A stretch of 64,000 nt of DNA from Cichorium intybus (GCA_023525715.1 CM042011.1:63021354-63085353), one strand, 5' to 3'; numbered from the stretch's first letter, positions 48,001 through 61,295 are shown. The notes: generated from the letters alone by a model not told the origin. Made by a program: numbers and translations.

Positions 48001-49072
48001 GTTTGGCTTCTCTAGGAGCGAGGATGAGTCCTGCATATATGTCAAGGCTAGTGGGAGTATAGTCACCTTTCTGGTGCTGTATGTCGATGACATACTGCTC
48101 ATGGGAAACGATATTCCAACCTTGCAAGATGTCAAGGCTTGGCTTGGGAAATGTTTCGCCATGAAGGACCTAGGAGAGGCTGCCTATATTCTCGGGATAA
48201 GAATATTGAGAGATAGGAAGAAGAAACTAATTGGACTTAGTCAGGGTACATACTTGGAAAAGGTACTGAAAAGGTTTAGTATGGAAAATTCCAAGAAGGG
48301 AGAGCTACCTATCCAAAGTAATGCGAAATTGAGTAAGACTCAAAGTCCGAGTACAGACGAAGAAATAGCTGAAATGAGTCGGGTACCTTACGCTTCGGCT
48401 GTAGGATCGATCATGTACGCTATAACGTGTACTCGCCCTGATGTGGCCTTTGCATTAAGCATGGTCAGTCGGTACCAGGGTAACCCTGGAAGGGCGTATT
48501 GGATAGCTGTGAAAAATATACTCAAGTATCTGCGAAGGACCAAGAACATGGTGTTAGTCCTCGGTGGCAGTGATACTTTGAGAGTTGAAGGATATACATA
48601 TGCCAGTTTTCAGACGGATAGAGACAGTGGTCGGTCTCAGTCGGGCTGGGTATTCCTTTTGAACGGTGGAGCAGTTACTTGGAAAAGTTCCAAGCAAGAA
48701 ACAGTGGCTGATTCTACGTGCGAATCAGAGTACATAGCAGCAAGTGAAGCGTCAAAGGAAGCGGCTTGGCTGAAGAACTTTATCGGTGACCTTGGAGTAG
48801 TCCCGAGTATTCAGGAGCCCTTGGAACTGTTCTGCGATAACGAAGGTGCGGTCGCCTTTACAAAGGAACCGCGAGATCATGGAAAGTCCAGACATATCGA
48901 CAGAAAGTACCACTACATCAGACATAGGGTAGAAGAAGGTCACCTCCTTGTAAAGAGGGTATCATCGGAAGATAATCCTGCAGATCCCTTGACAAAGGCT
49001 CTGAGTAGGATTAAGCATAATCAGCATGCTAGGAGCATTGGATTAAGATATGATATAAGTTTTTGTAATTAG
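45041..49072 (+). pseudogene. Gag-Pol polyprotein of copia C, one nonsense codon
   Basis: A single 1344-codon frame is broken only by TGA at 46169-46171, where A has a Cys codon. Gag occupies about residues 1-300, with a CCHC knuckle from Cys270 (CFYCKEKGHWKRSC), and the protease DTG is at 318-320. After the stop (numbering from the Met at 46184) come the integrase HHCC (His75, His80, Cys106, Cys109) and DDE residues Asp136, Asp199, Glu235. Reverse transcriptase follows with Asp548 and YVDD at 633-636, then RNase H with Glu848 and Asp885. The first RNase H aspartate, present in A as GYTDAS, is Tyr806 here (GYTYAS). So C is disabled twice, though its Gag and upstream half are open. Proteins from readthrough are possible but RNase H should be poor. 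Confidence 0.95.
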
Positions 49073-49918
49073 ATAGATTTTTGAAACTTGTAACAATGTT
49101 ATTGTATTTGACTTTTGTGATTTAATAATGGAGATTTATTAATGAGTAATGGTTTACTAATTTTGTCAATAATATATCATTGTGTTTCATTTTGCATGTT
49201 TTACTTCCTGAATAATTGGATTATTCAAATATCCACAGTCGCTCATGCTTTTAGGGAGTAAGTATGAAGCTAGGCTGTCATGAATTGGTAATAGATTGTC
49301 TAAGGAGTTAGACATTGCAATTGGATTGCTGCACCATTCGTGAGTACTTAGAAATGGAGATTTGAGTATTGGATAAACCCGCGCTCAATGGATTGCTTCA
49401 TGGATTTCATCACGAGCAATATTGAGACGATAATATCTTTTGATCTTTAAGCTAAGACATATGAGTTATGATTTACTAGACGGTTGTTCATTGATAATAC
49501 GAAAACGCATCGGTAACTCGGTGTTATAAAACGTATTGTTGTGAGTAATTTGTCTGGTAAAAGACATAAGTATATGAGTCAAAGTTTATTCGTCCCTTGA
49601 CCCTAACGGGGAACAGATATCTGTAGGCCTATCGATGAATTTGAAGTTGACTAAAATGGTTGGCCAACCGGGACTGAATTGGTAGTCTAAGAGTCATATG
49701 CAAATCGGAAATCGAGGAACAGTGAATCAGACCAGATTGATTTTATCCATGTCTTGAGTCTGAAAAATATCTTGTTGGACGGAGGATCATCTGATCACTT
49801 ATCTATGGACAGGACTGATTAGATCAGAGTTTGGCATTGGTTTCTAGGAAGCTACAAGTGCTGGTTAATTAGAGGTTAAATTGGTAATTATAGTCATAGA
49901 CTTATCCAAGTGGGAGAC
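49073..49918 (+). other. 3' noncoding region and polypurine tract of copia C
   Basis: About 850 bp, conserved with A and B as described for A. It ends in CCAAGTGGGAGAC at the LTR border. Confidence 0.85.
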
Positions 49919-50699
49919 TGTTGGATTAGGTGTCTAAGCCATGACTAATAATTAGTATTTACCTAATTAGTAGAAGCACAGTCCATTTGGGTTGCCCTCA
50001 TGGCTGGAGGTTTGATAGAAAATTCGGTAGAGAGAAAGGTTGATTTATTATGGGATTAATAAATCAACAGGAATTAAATATATGGTTTATTAATATATTA
50101 AAGTCATAATATATTAATTAGAAACTATATTAATTAATTAGGAATTAATCCAGAATTAATTGGATTTAATTTGGGGATTAAATTAATTAATTAAAGGTGC
50201 AGGGACTAAAACTGTAATTATTCAATAGTTGAGTAAGTGACAGTGTGGAGTGACCAGTTGAAAGTCGAAATCTATATATGGATATATAGAATTTCGAAAT
50301 TGATGATTAAGGATAATTAGGGTTTTGAATTGTAAGATAAAATGTTTATCTTATTTGAATTCAAAAAGGTTTATCTCTAAGGCTTATCAGTTAATCATCT
50401 GGAAACTATAAATAGGACTCCCTGGGCACCATATTGAATTCGCCATTCTCATAAGATCTCTCTGGAATTTCGATCTCCTCTCCTCTCTGCTTGGGTGTGA
50501 CTTTCATTTGAGGCAGGATAATTTTGCTGCTCAGCTTCCAGAAAATTCTAAAAGGTTGGTTTTTCTAATTTTATTTTTTTAGTTAATTTTCTTATGGCCT
50601 TTAGGTTTTGTTATATGTTCAATTAGAAGAAAACATAGATCCTTATAGGTTGCATGTGAACTTAGGTTATTTAGTTCATGGTTTGCAGAAAACCTTTCA
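49919..50699 (+). repeat. 3' LTR of copia C
   Basis: Same length and ends as the 5' LTR. Confidence 0.95.
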
Positions 50700-50838
50700 A
50701 ATAGAATGTTAATGAACTCCTTAGGTAATTAAGGAGTAAAGATTCAAGAAAAGGAAAGGACAAGGAATGGAGTATTATTTTATAAAAACATTATGCACAT
50801 AAATGTTTAAAATGTGAAAAGATGAATAAGTGTTAATA
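50700..50838. other. Spacer between copia C and the large LTR
   Basis: It contains TATTATTTTATAAAAACATT (about 50773-50792), which recurs just inside the next element (about 50874-50893). No gene. Confidence 0.5.
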
Positions 50839-51779
50839 TGTAACACCCCGTTTTCCACGCACCTGAAATGGTGTATTATTTTATAAAAACATTATGCAAC
50901 AAAATGTCAAATTTTTAAAAACTTTTCTCATGACATTAAGTCACGTCTTCAAATTCTGGTCTCAATAAAAACAATTAAGTTTTAAATATGTTCAAATGAC
51001 TTCGTTGGTTACAATTTCATATCAAACTAGACCATAGAAAGCAAGTTAAGAATATAAACTGTAACACCAGCCAAAGTTCACTCTAGGTCATCTACTTGTT
51101 TATATCCCTACTGTCTAGAACCTGACATACATGGCATGAAAATAAAGATACCTAAGATGAAAACCTCTCGTGAGCCACTTGGGGTTGGACACAAAATATT
51201 TGTAAGCACAACTTAGTCATTTTCAAAACCTTTATAAACCAATTATATAATGACACTTGATGTCAAACCTTTTATAACAACATGGAAGGATATTTTACTT
51301 TTAAAGTCTTTCAAATAAATAAAGTAAGAAAGCTATTGACATCTTTTTCTTTCCTTTAGCTTGACTGGCATTCGAACACAATTGGATTTTTGTACTTAGG
51401 GCCTTAATCACTCTTGGTGATATCCCAAGTCTACACTGAGATGGTAAGAACGTAAACGAACCACCTCACCCTCTTAATACATGCTTTCACTAGTATCTCA
51501 ACATGCGTTTTTTATACTTAGGACATTAATCACACTTGGTGATACCCCAAGTCTATATCAGAATAGAGAGAACTTGATCAATCCATCCTGGCCTCATTAG
51601 CTTAGTATATCTACTTCACGAAGGGAGTGGTACCATCCCAATAGACTCCTCTATAGTCCCTTTCGTAAACATCATGTCTCGGGCCAAACATTATCCTTTC
51701 GTTCACTTTTCATTACCTTACATTGATTGCATCAAATACCAGTATTTATAAACATAACATTGCTAGTCATCAAAACATT

Positions 51780-51895
51780 CATTCACAAACACATTAAGGC
51801 TAGATGCCAAAACATTCTTTCATAACATTCATAAGGCTAGGTGCTAAACATTCTTTCATCATAAGGCTAGGTGCCAAAACATTCTTTCATAAGCA
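51780..51895. repeat. ~40-bp tandem repeat, three copies
   Basis: AAGGCTAGRTGCC followed by AACATTCTTTCAT recurs three times. Confidence 0.8.
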
Positions 51896-52031
51896 TTATT
51901 TAAAAACTTTTATAAACATGACTTAAGTAAAAAAGACTTGCACTTCATTTTATATCGAAAGTCACATAAAAGCTTTCTGAATACTTTTCCATGTATCCAA
52001 TAGTGGGAAAATGCCACATGTGCTCACCTTG

Positions 52032-52053
52032 GTAGCCAGGTACATCTGGCTAC
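52032..52053. repeat. Perfect 8-bp dyad GTAGCCAG/CTGGCTAC
   Basis: The arms at 52032-52039 and 52046-52053 enclose GTACAT. It may be a protein site or a hairpin in the element's transcript. Confidence 0.8.
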
Positions 52054-54639
52054 ATTATCCACATAACTCTAGCCTTTCGTTGCTTTCAAGCGTCCTTTTA
52101 CCTCTATTAATCTAATAGAATATTAGAACTTATCACATGACTATACATACAATATTTTTCTAATCATTCTTGAACTACTTTTAATCATCATCTAATTCCA
52201 TTCCAAGGGCAAAGTATGATTCTTAAGGCATAATAACCTTTTTTGACACTTCTACGCTTTTGTCCCATTTTGAACAAAATGATATTTTCTGTTCTAGAAT
52301 GTTGTTTTGACAACATTTAACTTTTAGTTATAGTCTTTCATTTTACTCGTTTATGCCATTTCCTCATTTTAGTTATAGTCTTATATCGATGGTTAGATGT
52401 CAAAACATGTTTCATTTTACTCGTTTATGCCATTTCCGGCAAACTTTAATCAATAAAGTTTCTAAAAATAGAAACCGTAAAAACGTTGATACTTTCCTTC
52501 AAATTATTACCAATATGTTCCTAACATTGTACAAGTTCCATTCCAGTTCGATTCTATGTTCGTCGGTTTCCATTTAAGCCAAAATAGAAACTTTTAGTTA
52601 TAGTCTTTAGTATTTCTACCATTTTCCTTTTCTAGCTTTTGTTCATACATAACTGTGCATTAGCAAATTTGATTCCATTATTCCATTAACATCAAATGAT
52701 GGAATTCGTAATTCCAATCCAAATCTTCACAATTGACTAACGAACCCAAATCAATTTTTTTTCACTTCTAAAATAGCACTTTAAAATTTCACACATATAA
52801 AATCTTTAAGTCATAACATAAGAATCTTTCAGGTATAAAGTTTGAAACTTGCTTTGACATATTTCTAACCCGACATATTCCAAACATCAAAATATTGCAA
52901 AAATCTCATTTCACGGTCAAGTTTGACCAAAACAGAAAGTCAACCTTTATATACCTTCTTTAACTACTTCAAATTACAAAAAAAAACATCACTTTAGATG
53001 TTTGAGTTTCGTATGATCCAAAAACAACAAAAATCTAGGTTTGACTTGATCCAATATTCACATAATACTTGATTCTTGGTGCCTAAAGCTCATTATGTAT
53101 CACTTTAATGTAAACCTTTAGACATGACTAACAAAAGTGTTAAACCTTTCTAAATATCAAACAACAAAATCATATATTCTTGTTTTTTTAATCCCAACTA
53201 AGTACTAAATGTTCTTAAAACTTTACAACAAATCCTTAGTATGCATTTAACCATTCCAAGTCAAACCCAACATGAAAAATTTATTGTGTTCTTGATTTCT
53301 TAAAGCTATTATTGAACATACACACAATCATCCAAGTAAAACAACCAAAACCTTAAAATCATAGGTATTTCTTGAATCCATAAAGTGTTAGAAACCAAGG
53401 CCCAACTTCAATTTCAACATACATGAAGAAATTTCAGGTTTAACAAGCTAGGGTTTACAAAATCAGTTTTTACCTTTGTGTTCTTGTTCAAAAATACGAA
53501 ATCAGAAGATTAGGGCTGAAGCATGCAAGAAATTTGACCATTAGAGATCTTATATGCCTCCTACCGTCGCTCCAGCCACAACTGCCGCCAGCAACGGCGG
53601 TTTCGCTGCTGATTTCTATGTTTTTCCGACGAAGTCGACCTTACAGCAGTTATGGTTGCTTCCAACTTTGATTTGTTGCCTCCCCTTCTCGCGTCTGAAC
53701 ATTCTAGGTCTCACCCTCGATCCCTCTCATTCTCAATCGATTTCTCTTTCTCTTCTCCTTACACTATTGATTTCTCGATTTCAACTTTTGGGTGCATGAT
53801 TGGGTTCATCGGGAAGGAGGACGTGTTTATAGGAGAAAATGTGCACACGAGATGAGTAAATTAGATGGCTAATTTACTTGGGCCAGTTTGTGACAAATCC
53901 CCAAATTGTACCTAAGTTCATGCCTTAGAAAAATATTCTAGCTTTTAACTTATTTTTTTCCTGATTTTCACATAGCCATAACTTTCACGTATGATATCCA
54001 AATGTTACAAACCTTATACCGTTAGAAAGGTGAGAGTGAGCTTTACAATATATTCATACCGACTTAAGTGTGAGTCTATACAGAATTTTCATGACAGGCT
54101 CCCAAACATGGACACTTGGCTATTTTTGCCACTTTTTGGCCATTTTGAAACCTTCATAACTTTTTCTTTATAACTCCAAATGGCCTGAATCGTTTTCCTA
54201 AAGTTTTTAGTTATCTCAAATATTACCAAAGTCACCTTGATGACTTTTTGTGTATTCTTTTTAGATTTTGAGATATTAATTTTTAAATATTGTTAAATAT
54301 GTTCTTCACTTTCTATCCTTAAATTCCTATTTTGCCCTCATCATTAAGGCGAATTTCTAATTGAACTAATATCTCATATTGACTTAATATAAGGTATTAA
54401 CCCATCCATCTCCATATTTTTACCTTATTTGACCATTTCGCCCTTCCATGATTCATTTACTTAGGTTTTAAACTCTTTTATACTGAATGCTTGTAACAAA
54501 TCCTTATCGTATCTATGTTAATTTTTTGTTGATGTCACATATACTTATATAATGTTATAAGTATTATTTATAGTATGGAATGAGTATTCAATATAAAATA
54601 CTATAATATGAATTATATAAGACAAGAAAAGTGTAAACT

Positions 54640-54930
54640 AATGGAATAAGATAATGTATTTGACTTATGGCCTTAAAATACATGAAAGTGTATGATAATG
54701 GGAAAAGATAATGTATTTGACATATAGCCTTGACATACATAAGAAGTAAGTATTATATGGTATAACAAACATATAATGATGTAAAGAGATGTATTTGGCT
54801 TATAGCGTTAACATACATAGAAGTAAAGAGTACAAGATAAGAAATGTAACTGAAAGAACAATATAATGTATTTGGCTTACAACCTCAAAATAGATAGAAA
54901 TGGTATATGATATAAGGAAACATATTAGAC
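54640..54930. repeat. Degenerate ~70-bp repeat with ATGTATTTG/ACATACAT dyads
   Basis: Four copies (near 54655, 54712, 54791, 54866) have ATGTATTTGRC, a short middle, then a partly inverted ATACAT end. Confidence 0.7.
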
Positions 54931-55439
54931 CTAAAAGCCTAGAATGTTTATAAGTAAAAGGATATAAGACATAAAGGCTTAATGCCTAAGAAAGTGATTT
55001 AATAATGTAGATGATTATTAAAGCAATTATGCTTATTAAATGTGAATGAACGGGTAAGTATTTACCTTGAGTCAAAATTACAAGTTTTTATCAAAGTGGT
55101 CTTATGATGTATTTTTGTAAAAGAAATGTGAAGGTTTTGGCATTTGCCTTAACAAGTAAAGTAGAGAGAATGTATTTTATAAATATGATAATTGGGTTGC
55201 AAGATGATAAGAAAAGCTAGGAATGAGCTCATGAGGGGCCATTCAGTCTCTATACGAGACACAATGGGGTCTATCGGGCCCCTCATAGCGAGATATATTG
55301 CCAAAGATACTAGGATGGACTGATCAAGTTCTTTGTGTCCTAAGTAGCCACTTGTGGTTTCACTATATGTGAATAAGACCCTAAGTAAAAGAAATAGAAG
55401 TCATGAAACATCCGATCATCATTAAGTCAAGTAAAGAGT

Positions 55440-56180
55440 AAGTTATATGACTAGTGTTAAAGGGTTATTTTTATAACCAAAGTATAGAAAACGGTTATTT
55501 AATAACTAAGGGTTAATGGGTTATTTATATAACCAAGTTAAGTAAAGAAAGAAAAGAGTTATTTTTATAACTAAAGGAAGGAAATCGTTATTATTAATAA
55601 CTAATGTTAAAATAGTCATTTTTATGACTAAGAGATGTAAAGAGTTATTTTTATAACTAGTGTAAAAGAGTCATTTATATAACTAATATGTTAAGAACCA
55701 ATATTATGGTTAAGAAAGAAGTATATGTTGTTTATGTGATAATGAATAAGAGTCATCAATATGACTAAAAGAATATATGTCATTATATGACTTAATGCAG
55801 TAAGAACCATCATTATGGTTAAAATAAAAGGAATCAACATTATGATTCATAAGAAGAGTTATTGGCATAACTAATGTAAAAAGTATAAAGGATAATCTAA
55901 AGGATTATTAAGTGAAAGTATAAAGAATAATCTATATGGTTATTAAGTATCAATTAAGAATAATCTAATTGATTATTGAGAATGAATTAGAATAATCTAT
56001 ATGATTATTAAGTAAGAATAAATAACCATCAATATGATTATTAGATACACGTTACTTGTGTAACTTAATGTACTAAGAATAATTATATGACTAATAAGTT
56101 AAAGGTCATTTATACGACTAAGATTTAAAAAGAATGATTAATACGAAAGAGTCATTTTATGACTTAATGTGTAAAGTATC
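55440..56180. repeat. Array of more than 15 short dyads with covarying arms
   Basis: Small inverted repeats with 5-7-bp arms and 3-6-base loops follow one another every 15-60 bp. Examples are GGTTAT/ATAACC (55463-55478), AGTTAT/ATAACT (55557-55572), AGTCAT/ATGACT (55614-55629 and 55751-55766), AACCAT/ATGGTT (about 55807-55822), AATAATC/GATTATT (about 55967-56011, two) and GTTAC/GTAAC (about 56050). The arm sequence differs between copies while pairing is kept. Confidence 0.85.
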
Positions 56181-56582
56181 AATTCCAAGAAGTGATAAGA
56201 AAATGATTAAATGTTAAGTAATGAATATGTGAATTATTTTTATAAGTCTTTACATAAGAAATGAATGTTTTTGTAAAAGAATATTAAAGTTTTTATGAGT
56301 CTTAATGTGTAAAGTATCACTTTATAGTCTTACATACGTATGTTTTATGCCTTGTATTATAAGATATACACGGATCAAAGAAGATGAAGTAAAGAGAAGT
56401 TTAAAGGAACGTAATTTTTATTATATTCAATTATTATGATATGTGTAAATTCTTTTTTACTACTATGATTGTAATGATATGCAATTGGTGATTACCCGAA
56501 TTTTTATTATAAGTGTAAATGTTCTAAAGAGGACCATTTTTTTAAATGAATGATTTATAAAGAAAAATTCCTGGGTGTCACA

Positions 56583-56830
56583 GAACCTGTTAGATTCATG
56601 CAAGCATCTTTTCCACCTACCCACCCAAACACCAGCACATCAGTAGGGCAGATTATAGATCTACCATCAACCGGTTCCGTCAATAAGTTCGTAACAACTT
56701 CTCTCATAGCAAACACCCTGACCAGCCTAAATATGTCGAAAAGAACATCTCCAACCAAATCATGATGGTACTTAAAATCGGATCGCTCTCTACAGTGCAT
56801 AACATGTTCCTCAAAAGAATCCAAACATGC
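56583..56830 (-). pseudogene. Fragment of a retroelement reverse-transcriptase C-terminal region
   Basis: The minus strand reads SFEEHVMHCRERSDFKYHHD, LVGDVLFDIFRLVRV and DVLVFGWVGGKDACMNLTG. This matches a common plant retroelement tail in which a C..C..D.FG.H...C motif is followed by KHRHD.VRD (from memory, non-LTR type). It is cut at 56583 by the large LTR, and its continuation is not found on the other side of that LTR. Confidence 0.55.
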
Positions 56831-56939
56831 CTTGCGGCATACTTGACATATTTAATTAACATGGAATAATCGAATGGTAAGACGATACTTTAGGTTAATC
56901 TGATACTCCACTGGGTGAAGATGTCAGAAATGCATGTTA

Positions 56940-57215
56940 TATTTTAATTAAAGTTGTTTCTACCTTGTTTTATTGGTATAGTAAGTCTGAAAACATCGTC
57001 GAAAAGGCATTCATGTGGCGACACTGACAAGTTGTCCATCACGATGAAAAAGTCAAACCATCAACACAGTTAATACGATCTTTCATGTTTATTACCCTCC
57101 AAGTCATCTACAAAATGTACTATAACATTTCCAAAAAAGGTTCAATTAACAATGATATTTTTATAGTCTTTGTGCGTGGCCACCAGCGCCAAGTACCACC
57201 ATATTCGTATGATAA
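56940..57215 (+). pseudogene. Relic of NIP upstream region and exon 1 (copy 1)
   Basis: TAGTAAGTCTGAAAACATCG and the following ~200 bp match 26680-26890 (upstream region, exon 1, start of intron 1). The start ATG is ATC, and the coding stretch has indels. TTTCATGTTTATTACCCTC still marks the end of exon 1. There are no further exons. Confidence 0.75.
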
Positions 57216-57389
57216 AATAAAAAATATTGTTTGTTATAAAAAATTTAAGGGATAATGATCTGTAAAGGTAATGAATATTGTCTCGTGTACACATTGTCAC
57301 TTATGTTATTTTTCTCCATATTTGGTCACTGAACTTATTTTTGTATTTGATTTGCCCATGAATTTTTTAAAATTGTTCACAGTTAGTTA

Positions 57390-58765
<1,376 letters not shown>

Positions 58766-59229
58766 TTTGTCCACAAATATGACCATTATGTTATTGGTCA
58801 TGCGTATACAAAAAAAAAATTAATGGTCATATGTGTATAAAAAACACAAATGAACAAATGTGAATAATTTTAAAATGTCAATGGGTAAGTCGAGCAAAAA
58901 AATAAATTCAACGACAAAATATGAACAATTTTAAAAGTTCGTTACCTATCAAATCATTATCCCAAAATTTAATGAATAATTTGCACATTATAAAATATTG
59001 TTTGTTATATATTCTACTGAGAAAACGCGATACACTAACACTTTCTCTCAGAGTTGAAAGCTCGACGAAGATAAACAATATAGACATTTATAGGATCAAG
59101 TCGCATAAATATGGATTAACTAACACTTATACTTTGCAAAAGAAACAATCGTTTAGTATATCAATTACTGATGTCTATCTTTGGGTTGTTGCTTCAAGGT
59201 TTTAATGGAATTCAAAGATTAACAATGTT

Positions 59230-59510
59230 GCTCTTATATTTCCATATGTTGGATGCAGATTAATATATACACGTTATTTTCTATTCTTCATCTTGTTTCA
59301 TCTGTATAATAATAAGTCTGAAAACATCGTTGGCATTCAATTGTGACACTATGATGTTTCCTGTTTATTGCCCTACGAAATGTATTGTTAACATTTCTAT
59401 GTGATCAAAGATTCAAACTCTTCAATTTTTGTAGTGAATGAATTCAAAGTCTTTAATTTTGTGCGTGGCCACCCGCGCCAGGTGGCACCATAGCCGTATG
59501 ATAAAAGTCT
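59230..59510 (+). pseudogene. Relic of NIP upstream region and exon 1 (copy 2)
   Basis: It matches the NIP upstream and exon-1 region from GTTGGATGCAGATT through AATAAGTCTGAAAACATCGT to CTTCAATTTTTGTAGT. Part of exon 1 is deleted, and the start codon is ATC as in copy 1. Copies 1 and 2 also share a downstream word (GTGCGTGGCCACC) not seen near the gene, so they derive from one another. Confidence 0.7.
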
Positions 59511-59654
59511 TCGAAGTTTGACCACCGAAGCATGTTTGATGTTTCCATAAACAATGCCTTATCTACGGGCATGCCCAGTCACCCGTAGACGCCATGTGTT
59601 AACGTGACCATGCGTTTTGGTATGACACACAACAAATTTGTTTTTTCTCATAAA

Positions 59655-59666
59655 TCTATAAATACA
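59655..59666 (+). promoter_or_regulatory. TATA box of the LEA-like gene
   Basis: TCTATAAATACA, about 50 bp before the ATG. AACGTGAC (ACGT core) lies about 110 bp before the start, compatible with an ABA-response element; that role is inference. Confidence 0.6.
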
Positions 59667-59711
59667 AATTTTTCCTTCCATACCAAGTCCCTGCAATTTT
59701 ACTACAGAGAA

Positions 59712-60295
59712 ATGGCTAGCCAAAAGACGATGATCGACGCTCAGGCCGCCTTAGGTCAACAGCAGGTATTGCAAACGTCGCCTTCCGACAAGATCTCTCG
59801 GCTCGTGTTTGTAATTTTAATAACAGTTTCGATCTCATCATTTTCTTTTTCTTATGTGTTTTCGTGTATTTTTATGGCGATGACAGTTGCATAGAGACGC
59901 AGAAACAAACCAACAATCTGGCCAAAGCGCTGGTATCGTAGAACAGGTATTAATATTTCAGAAATGGATCTGAATGCTCTCATGTTGAATTTCGTCAAAT
60001 TTATATGTGTATCATGATCTTATATGTTATAACGATCAACACAACACTAATTTACGAGATAATTCAAAATCAGACTAAAATTGGAAGTTCAAATCGGTGT
60101 ATGCAGACTAACGATTCGGTGAAAAGGATGACACAAGGAGCGGCGGACATAGCCGGCGGAGCAGCAAGTGGAGTGCTGGGATTAGCACAAGGTGCGGCGA
60201 TGGGAGCGGCGAACGTGGCCGAGGGTGCCGCCGGCGCCGTGAAGAACACCTTCGGGAGTAACCCCGGCTCCCAAAATAGTAACGCCCAACCCTAG
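59712..60295 (+). CDS. Small Ala/Gly-rich LEA-like protein, 3 exons, 100 aa
   Basis: Exons at 59712-59765, 59887-59946 and 60107-60295 join in frame through GT-AG introns to 100 residues. The N-terminus is polar (MASQKTMIDAQAALGQQQ). Exon 2 reads to GIVEQ. Exon 3 has repeated small-residue segments (AADIAGGAASGVLGLAQGAA, then MGAANVAEGAAGAVKNTFG) that could form an amphipathic helix, as in group-3/KIN-type LEA proteins, which protect cells in drying and cold. The tail is Ser/Asn/Gly-rich. No signal peptide, so probably cytosolic. The exact family is not certain. The start is chosen by the TATA box and context AAATGGC. A partial tandem copy follows at 60812. Confidence 0.7.
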
Positions 60296-60811
60296 GCCTA
60301 TAACCTCTTGTTTATTTATATCTCATTTGATATAGGAAAATCAATAAAAAAATAATAATAATTTTATTTAATTTTATATTATTTTAATAATTACTTTTAA
60401 TTTCTTATTGCATTTTTTTTAAACTTCATCATTTTAGCTCTAAGTTCTCGTGTATATGTAGTATTTATTGTTTTGTCTAATATTTATAATCGCGATAATA
60501 ACGTCATGAACCTATTTGACATCTCTTTATTGTTGGTTTCATACGAATTTATTCTAATTTTGAACATAGCAATCACAAAATTTTGGCCCAATTCCAAAAT
60601 TTAATAAGAATGGACGTTATCAAACCATAAACTATGTTCAATATTGTTTTTATAAATGTAACAGATACATATTTTAATAATTAATTGACAAATAAATTAT
60701 GATATGCCGATATTAATTCTTGACCTTTGTTCAATTTCAAAATTAAAAACAAAAATCACACACCGAAATATTTTTTGATACGCATATATTAAGCGTTGTT
60801 TTTATATGCAG

Positions 60812-61211
60812 CAACGAGCCAACAACCTAGCCAAAACGCAGGTATCGTGGAACAGGTACTAGATTTAAGAACGGATATGTAATATGTATGCATATGTTGT
60901 ATTCCTTCAAATTGATGTGTATCGTAAATCCATAATGACCAACGAAACATTAATTTACAAGTTTATTTGATTTGAAAAGTAAAGTAGGAAGTTTAAAGAG
61001 TTTGAATATGTGGTGTATGCAGACCAACGATTCAGTATCTAGGATGGCTAATGGTGCGGTGGGCTTAGTTGGCGGAGCAACAAGTGGAGTGTTCGGATTA
61101 GCACAAGGTGCGGCTATGGGAGCAGCCAATGTAGCCGGGGGTGCGGCTGGTGCTGTGAAGAACACCTTTGGGAATAGCTCAACCTCACAAAATTGTAACG
61201 CCAAACCCTAA
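60812..61211 (+). pseudogene. Partial tandem copy of the LEA-like gene (exons 2 and 3 only)
   Basis: A TGCAG acceptor precedes an exon-2 copy (60812-60855, ending GIVEQ and GT). A second acceptor precedes an exon-3 copy of the same 189-nt length as the parent (61023-61211), open to its stop, with TNDSVSRMANGA and GLAQGAAMGAANVAGGAAGA. I find no exon 1 in the 516 bp between the genes. Exon-2 phase does not fit a direct join to the parental exon 1. It may be a dead duplicate, or a terminal-exon alternative reached by skipping. The ATG at 60972 lies in the intron. Confidence 0.65.
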
Positions 61212-61295
61212 TTTTGAAGGCATAAAACATGTTTATGTATATGTTTGATAAGAAAAAAATTAAGCATCATGAAAAACCAATAAAGTTCACACTAA

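Larger units (their letters stand above)
42904..50699 (+). mobile_element. Copia element C, full length, nearly intact
   Basis: LTRs of 781 bp (42904-43684 and 49919-50699) flank a complete interior. It contains the primer-binding site for initiator Met tRNA (TGGTATCAGAGC, 43686-43697), a ~1.34-kb leader, one gag-pol frame (45041-49072), a conserved 3' noncoding region and a polypurine tract. I count about a dozen differences between the LTRs (~1.5%), mostly transitions, so it is fairly young but older than D1. The flanks (AGATT left, AATAG right) do not match, so no target duplication is evident. Confidence 0.95.
50839..56582 (-). mobile_element. Probable very large solo LTR (minus strand)
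   Basis: The ends are TGTAACACCCC on the left and GGGTGTCACA on the right, the short inverted ends common for gypsy LTRs with TGTRACACCC termini. No gag or pol is found inside. A minus-strand promoter is plausible: CTATAAAC at about 53824-53831, followed (leftward) by a moderately GC-rich leader. That would make 53830-56582 U3 and the rest R/U5. Inside are direct duplications (51386-51560; 51780-51895 with AAGGCTAGGTGCC words) and the dyad arrays. No target duplication is seen (TAATA and GAACC). It may be something other than an LTR, such as a large nonautonomous DNA element. Confidence 0.45.

Noticed and set aside
51780..51895. CRISPR-like or regulatory repeat array
   Set aside because: The units are adjacent, degenerate, and sit in plant transposon DNA; there are no distinct spacers.
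53554..53855. Plus-strand frame with Ala/Thr-rich start as a gene
   Set aside because: It overlaps what looks like a minus-strand promoter and leader of the large LTR, has no recognised domain, and the two overlapping frames are of equal quality.
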